64,000 nucleotides of DNA from Gnetum montanum (taxonomy: Eukaryota; Streptophyta; Gnetopsida; Gnetales; Gnetaceae), in contig MNCI01010116.1 of assembly GCA_015680685.1 (NCBI GenBank), forward strand, positions 1,205,002 to 1,269,001. The letters are read 5' to 3'. Made by a program: the position numbers and the translations under genes. Positions 60,036-64,000 of the stretch are shown here, piece after piece. The number at the start of each line of letters is the position of its first letter. The first letter of the stretch is position 1. The notes beneath the pieces were generated by a model, which saw only the letters and a program-made list of their open reading frames with translations, was not told the DNA's origin and ran no database searches.

Positions 60036-61898
60036 CGATGATTTTCTATGGTTAGTTGAACATTCTTTTGGGGGGGGTCAAATTGAAGGGCTTCTAAATT
60101 TTATGCTTGGTGGCCTCTACTAAGGATTGGTAGAACACTACCATCTCCATCACACCCTCAACCACTTTTAACCTAATGTGAAGTTGTTCAAGAGCTTCAT
60201 CTTTTTTCAATGTTCAATTGAGAAATGTAGGGTCGGCAATATATGCTCTTAGTTCAACAACTTTTGTAGCTAAGCATTCATTTAGCTCCTTGGCTATTTC
60301 AAGTTGCCCTTCCAAAATAATATTCTTGCCCCTTGCCTCTAGCAGCTCTGACTAGGTTGCAGTTATACTTTCCAAAAGATCAAAGACATCCAGAAGTGGT
60401 TGCCCAGTTCCTACTAGCTAGTCTAATAGCTGCTCATGTTGTTTTGTGCTTAGTCTGCCACTTATGGTTCCTAGGGAAATCTACATATCTTTAAGTACAA
60501 TGATGTTTGATACAAATGCTATAAATGCATTGAGTATCTCAATGATTCTATTAGGAACCATCTTTGTTACTGTTTCTTACCCTTGGTGCTGCATCACCTG
60601 TGTTATTGCTTCCTCACCTTCCTCTAAGTGCATCAAAAAGGTTGTGTTATTTTCAAAAATCTTTTAGAATGGCTGTTGTTCTAAGAAAGATACTATTACC
60701 TCTTTGGCACTAGGATTCAACCTCATAGACAACTACATTCATTGGGTAGAGATAATGGATCCACCTCCCTCCATCTGGCTAATTTCTCTAGCCACCTCAT
60801 TTAGGTGACTCATTGTGGACCAGTGCATAGATGGGTCTCCATCACTCGTGCCTTCCTATTATTCTTGGAACTTGCACAACCATTGGGATGTTGCAACGAT
60901 GTTTGTTACTATTCTCTAAGTGGTAGGTGGAGGTGGTGGCTACTACTCCTCTTTCTAGATTATTGTTGTAGAAGTTTTATCCTTCATCATCTTTGCCCAA
61001 TTAGTAGTTGGAGTGTGTTGGACAACACCATTAGTATATTAGGCTGTTCCTCCCCTTAGACATAGTTTTCTGATGAGGCATGGAAAGGGAAGTGCCTTCC
61101 TTCCACGTGCATTCTCATTAGATCACTTCTCTATCTCTAAATAGATTAGCTATGGAAGGTTGACCACAAATCTTCCACTCAGAGGGACACACACATGGGC
61201 AGAAAATGTAGTGATCTTACTGGGCCTCACTGTGGGATTTAGGTGAAAGACTATAATCTTGTAATAGATTATTTTTGCTGGTTAAGCACATTGTACCCCT
61301 TATGGTTGACTTCATAGCACCGTTAGATCCATTTCTTTTTAATGCTAGGATCTACCTACATCAGAATCTCAATAAGATTTGTCCTAGTTTTAGGCACCCA
61401 TAGTGCCTCAGCAGTGGCTTACATTAAGTAGGTTCCTTGATCTTGATCATTGAATTAACATTCCTATTATTCCAAAATAGGAACATCTCTCCCATATACC
61501 ACTCCCCACTAGAAGTGACAATTGGCCACATGGGAGAGGTTGTCAGTTGGTCTTGTACCTCTTTAGGTGCTTGCTCCAAGAAAGAGCCAAAGTTTAGCTC
61601 TTGGAGCACTTATTTATGGACATCCCTTGATCTAATTTGGTTAGGTAGGCTTCCATCAAGGTCATCTCAAGGCTTGCTTATTGAGCTAGTGCCTCATGTT
61701 GGTGGGACTATTCTATTGCTGCGATTTGTTCTAAAATTTGATGAATAGACTCCACTTCGGCCTCCTCTTAAGACATCCCATAGCATGGGTTGTAATCAGT
61801 TCTTCTTGGGCTTATTCTTGGCCCCTTCTAGTTCTTGGCCATTTTTCCCTTGGTTGAGACAATCCTCCTTCTTGTGTGTGTTTGCCTTGTGGTGCCAT
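60036..61898 (-). pseudogene. Element 5 accessory ORF remnant
   Basis: ATG at 61898-61896 follows ACTACAG, the same acceptor-like context as in Elements 3 and 4. 61609-61424 reads LQELNFGSFLEQAPKEVQDQ and SPMWPIVTSSGEWYMGEMFL, matching ELNFxxFxxFTPExVRDxL and SPLWPxLSxSxAWYLGETY of Elements 3 and 4. Further on (about 61260-61080) are YKI and CLIRKLC-like pieces; the C-terminal half is degenerate and continues at 52266 after the Element 4 insertion. Confidence 0.6.
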
Positions 61899-62084
61899 CT
61901 GTAGTCATAACACATCCATAAATTAGTAGATATAATGTGTAACTTAACATATTTGGATACCTCATCTTGTTAATTAGTTACACTTGGCTATGATTGGATC
62001 ATGGCAAATTGATTATTTGAGTAATTAATTTTTTATTATAAGTATCACTAAAGCGGTCGTGTTTTATTATAAGTACCCAGTACC
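61899..62084. other. Junction of Elements 5 and 6, no gene
   Basis: Left part aligns with the sequence upstream of the accessory ORF in Element 4. Right part has short repeated pieces (TATTATAAGTA, ACCCAGT, CACTxAAAGCG) near 62037-62115. No Element 5 gag or 5' LTR follows. Confidence 0.4.
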
Positions 62085-62462
62085 CAGTAGTATCACTTAA
62101 AGCGATGAAGTACCCAGTAGTGTTTATATGAAGTTCAAGATGTGTCTCGGAAGTGGGGATGGTTACTTGTGCTAGGCTAAATTAGATCATAGGTTACTTA
62201 GCACTTAATTACTCTCACTTTCATTCTTGTTCTAGGCAATTAAATTGATAAAACACAAAATAATAAAAATCTTACGCCTCAATCACACTTAACCATACAA
62301 TTGCATTTCACAAGTAGGACTAGGAAGACAATGAATGGACAACATGTATGCATTGTTTAGCTCTAGCATACTTGGTAATTAAAGTCTACAGAATTTGATC
62401 GGATCACATGTGAATGCTTGTGATTCGTATGGTTGGGCATAGGGGTGCTTCATCGCTCACCA
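62085..62462 (+). repeat. Element 6 5' LTR, 5'-truncated
   Basis: Aligns with the last ~380 bp of the Element 1 LTR (GTGGGGATGGTTACTTGTGCTAGGCTAA, then CACTTAACCATACAAT, then GGTTGGGCATAGGGGTG) and ends TCACCA. U3 and R are missing. Confidence 0.75.
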
Positions 62463-62463
62463 T

Positions 62464-62482
62464 TGGTGTTGTTGTCGGGAAC
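62464..62482 (+). other. Element 6 primer-binding site (tRNA-Asp type)
   Basis: TGGTGTTGTTGTCGGGAAC, one base after the LTR; five differences from the tRNA-Asp complement, all C-to-T or G-to-A. Confidence 0.82.
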
Positions 62483-62630
62483 TTTAGTTCTACATGTGCT
62501 ATCTAAACTAAGTGAAACTTAGTAACCTCGTTGTTCAAACCCTAAAAGTCAAATCTTAAAAGAATAAAAATTATTATTACAATTACATCAAACCTTAACT
62601 ACACACTACATATAAGATCATTAACATAAA

Positions 62631-64000
62631 ATGTCTTTTTCTCACAAGACCTTATCTCCACCTAGGGCAAACCAGGTGCCTCAACAATATTAGGTGGTAA
62701 ATGCTCATCCTGATGAGTTTGTACTAGACTTCACCTTCATCTTATATCAATATGGAATGATGTGGTGGTGCAACATGGAAGGCAACATTATGTTTCCATC
62801 TAATTGATCTGTTCCAGCAATGCTCTAGCTAATGCTTGCACAACACAGACTTCAACATCTTCACGAAGAGTACGAGATGCGAGATCCTGACTCAAGGGAT
62901 TATCATTCCACTAAAGCACAAAGGCTAATGGATCATTAGTTGGAGCACCAACATGAGCTTGTGAAGAGAAAGGGGTCAAACACTTTTTCACCTTCGCTTA
63001 GCCCATTAGATGGAGGCAAACACTTCTCTAGGGGCTTTTCCTCTGTTGATTTTCCTCTCTTTGACTTTATTTAAGGGGCCCTCAACTAGAACATGTAATC
63101 CATAATTCATAATCTAGGGTTTGGTCAAAATAGATCCAATGACAAAAATGGATCTGGAGGGGCAATTCATGATAAGGGGGAAAAAGGAGGTCACGATCAC
63201 GATCATGGTCATGATCATCGAAGGAAGGGTGATAAGCATTAGCATGAAGCAAGTTCTCCTTCATCTTCCCCTTCATCATCATCATCATTTTCTTCTAGCT
63301 TAGATCATGGCTATAGAGGGAAAGATTGTGATGGAGGTAATTGACGGGACTAGAATAATAGAAGGGATCGTCGAGACAATTGCAACCAAAGATGTGGGCA
63401 ATCTAGAGAGACCTACTGCCATGAAAGCCATGAGAGAAGGGTTAGTAGAGAACATTGTAGGCACCATCACCATGGCCTTGATGAACCTCTACTCACTTCT
63501 TGGAGCATGTTAAACATTACAGAGGCCATGAAGATTCCAACAAGACATGTAAAGGATAGTAGAATAAAAAGGTTGGACATGAATAACATTCCTTGGTTTG
63601 AGGGAGGCTATGATGCTGATCTGCAAAATCATCTCCAGGCCTTCCAAGATGCATGTACCTTGTAGAATATTGAAAATGATTGGCAGAAGTTGAAATTATT
63701 TCCAAGGACACTCATTAAGGAAGCAAAAAATTGGTACTAATCCTTAGAGCTAGAATTAATTAGGTGGTGGAGTATGATGTTGGAATTGTTCAACGATAAA
63801 TATCAAACATAATCCCCAGTGTCCAATCTAAGGAAGTAGATCCAAGGGTGGAAACAAAAAAACCACAAGCCCTTGGATTCTACTATTGGCTGATATTACT
63901 CTATGTTGCATAGGTGTCCCAACCATGGATACTTTCAGCTTGATCAACTTCACCATATCATAGATAGGTTGTGGTTTGAAACAAGGAAAACCCTTGGTGT
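62631..64000 (+). pseudogene. Element 6 gag, cut by the window end
   Basis: Starts MSFSHKTLSPPRANQVPQQY at 62631. Shares NAHPDEFVLDFTFILYQ and MEGN with Element 1, a His/Asp-rich stretch (GGHDHDHGHDHRRKGDKH, about 63190-63245), a Ser tract (63255-63297), and the capsid-type domain (IPTRHVKDSRIKRLDMNNIP, LQAFQDACTL, about 63505-64000). One frame can be followed almost throughout with stops that are mostly TAG, so it is less scrambled than Element 2. Pol would lie beyond 64000. Confidence 0.82.

Overview
This is plant nuclear DNA: eukaryotic genes with GT-AG introns, plant-type LTR retrotransposons primed from tRNA-Asp, AT-rich and gene-poor. Two intact host genes lie in the first 12.2 kb. The other ~50 kb is old, nested Ty3/gypsy DNA of one family that looks Athila/Tat-like (tRNA-Asp primer site, FMDDF-type RT box, CxxCxxxHxxxxC gag knuckle, accessory ORF after pol). 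Large, decayed, nested elements beside compact genes suggest a gymnosperm or another large-genome seed plant; that is inference, and no species is identifiable by eye.

Layout: 1-1.1 kb LINE ORF1 fossil (-). 1.5-5.1 kb, a 3-exon gene for a nine-zinc-knuckle CCHC protein (+). 6.5-8.3 kb, fossil RTE-type LINE (-) with a 186-bp segment carrying its RT active site triplicated in tandem. 9.3-12.1 kb, a complete six-exon COBRA-family gene (-), convergent with the CCHC gene. 13.1-23.1 kb, Element 1, a full-length dead gag-pol element with perfect TSD. 23.8-50 kb, a five-layer stack: a LINE ORF1 copy split by solo LTR A, split by Element 2 (24.8-49.3 kb), split by Element 3 (31.8-40.4 kb, minus strand), split by solo LTR B (34.5-35.4 kb). 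50.7-51.1 kb, L1-type LINE tail. 51.3-62 kb, Element 5 (minus strand remnant) split by Element 4 (52.3-60.0 kb, minus strand, perfect TSD, holding a 367-base N gap). 62.1-64 kb, start of Element 6, running off the window.

The most unusual signal is the comparison among these related elements. Element 1 has gag-pol without a recognisable accessory ORF. Element 2 has gag-pol and, probably, an accessory ORF. Elements 3 and 4 keep gag and a ~650-codon accessory ORF but have no pol at all. In Elements 3, 4 and 5 the accessory ORF start codon sits directly after a splice-acceptor-like CAG/TAG, which suggests a spliced subgenomic message. Three noncoding blocks recur in the same order in the post-pol region. 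The LTR U3 of Elements 3, 4 and solo LTR B carries clusters of GATATC palindromes, including a 28-bp perfect palindrome. The gag of Element 1 has lost its CAG glutamine codons specifically to TAG, a footprint expected from CHG methylation and deamination.

No rRNA, CRISPR or convincing tRNA gene is present. All coordinates and alignments were made by eye; percent identities, dating and family assignments need computation.
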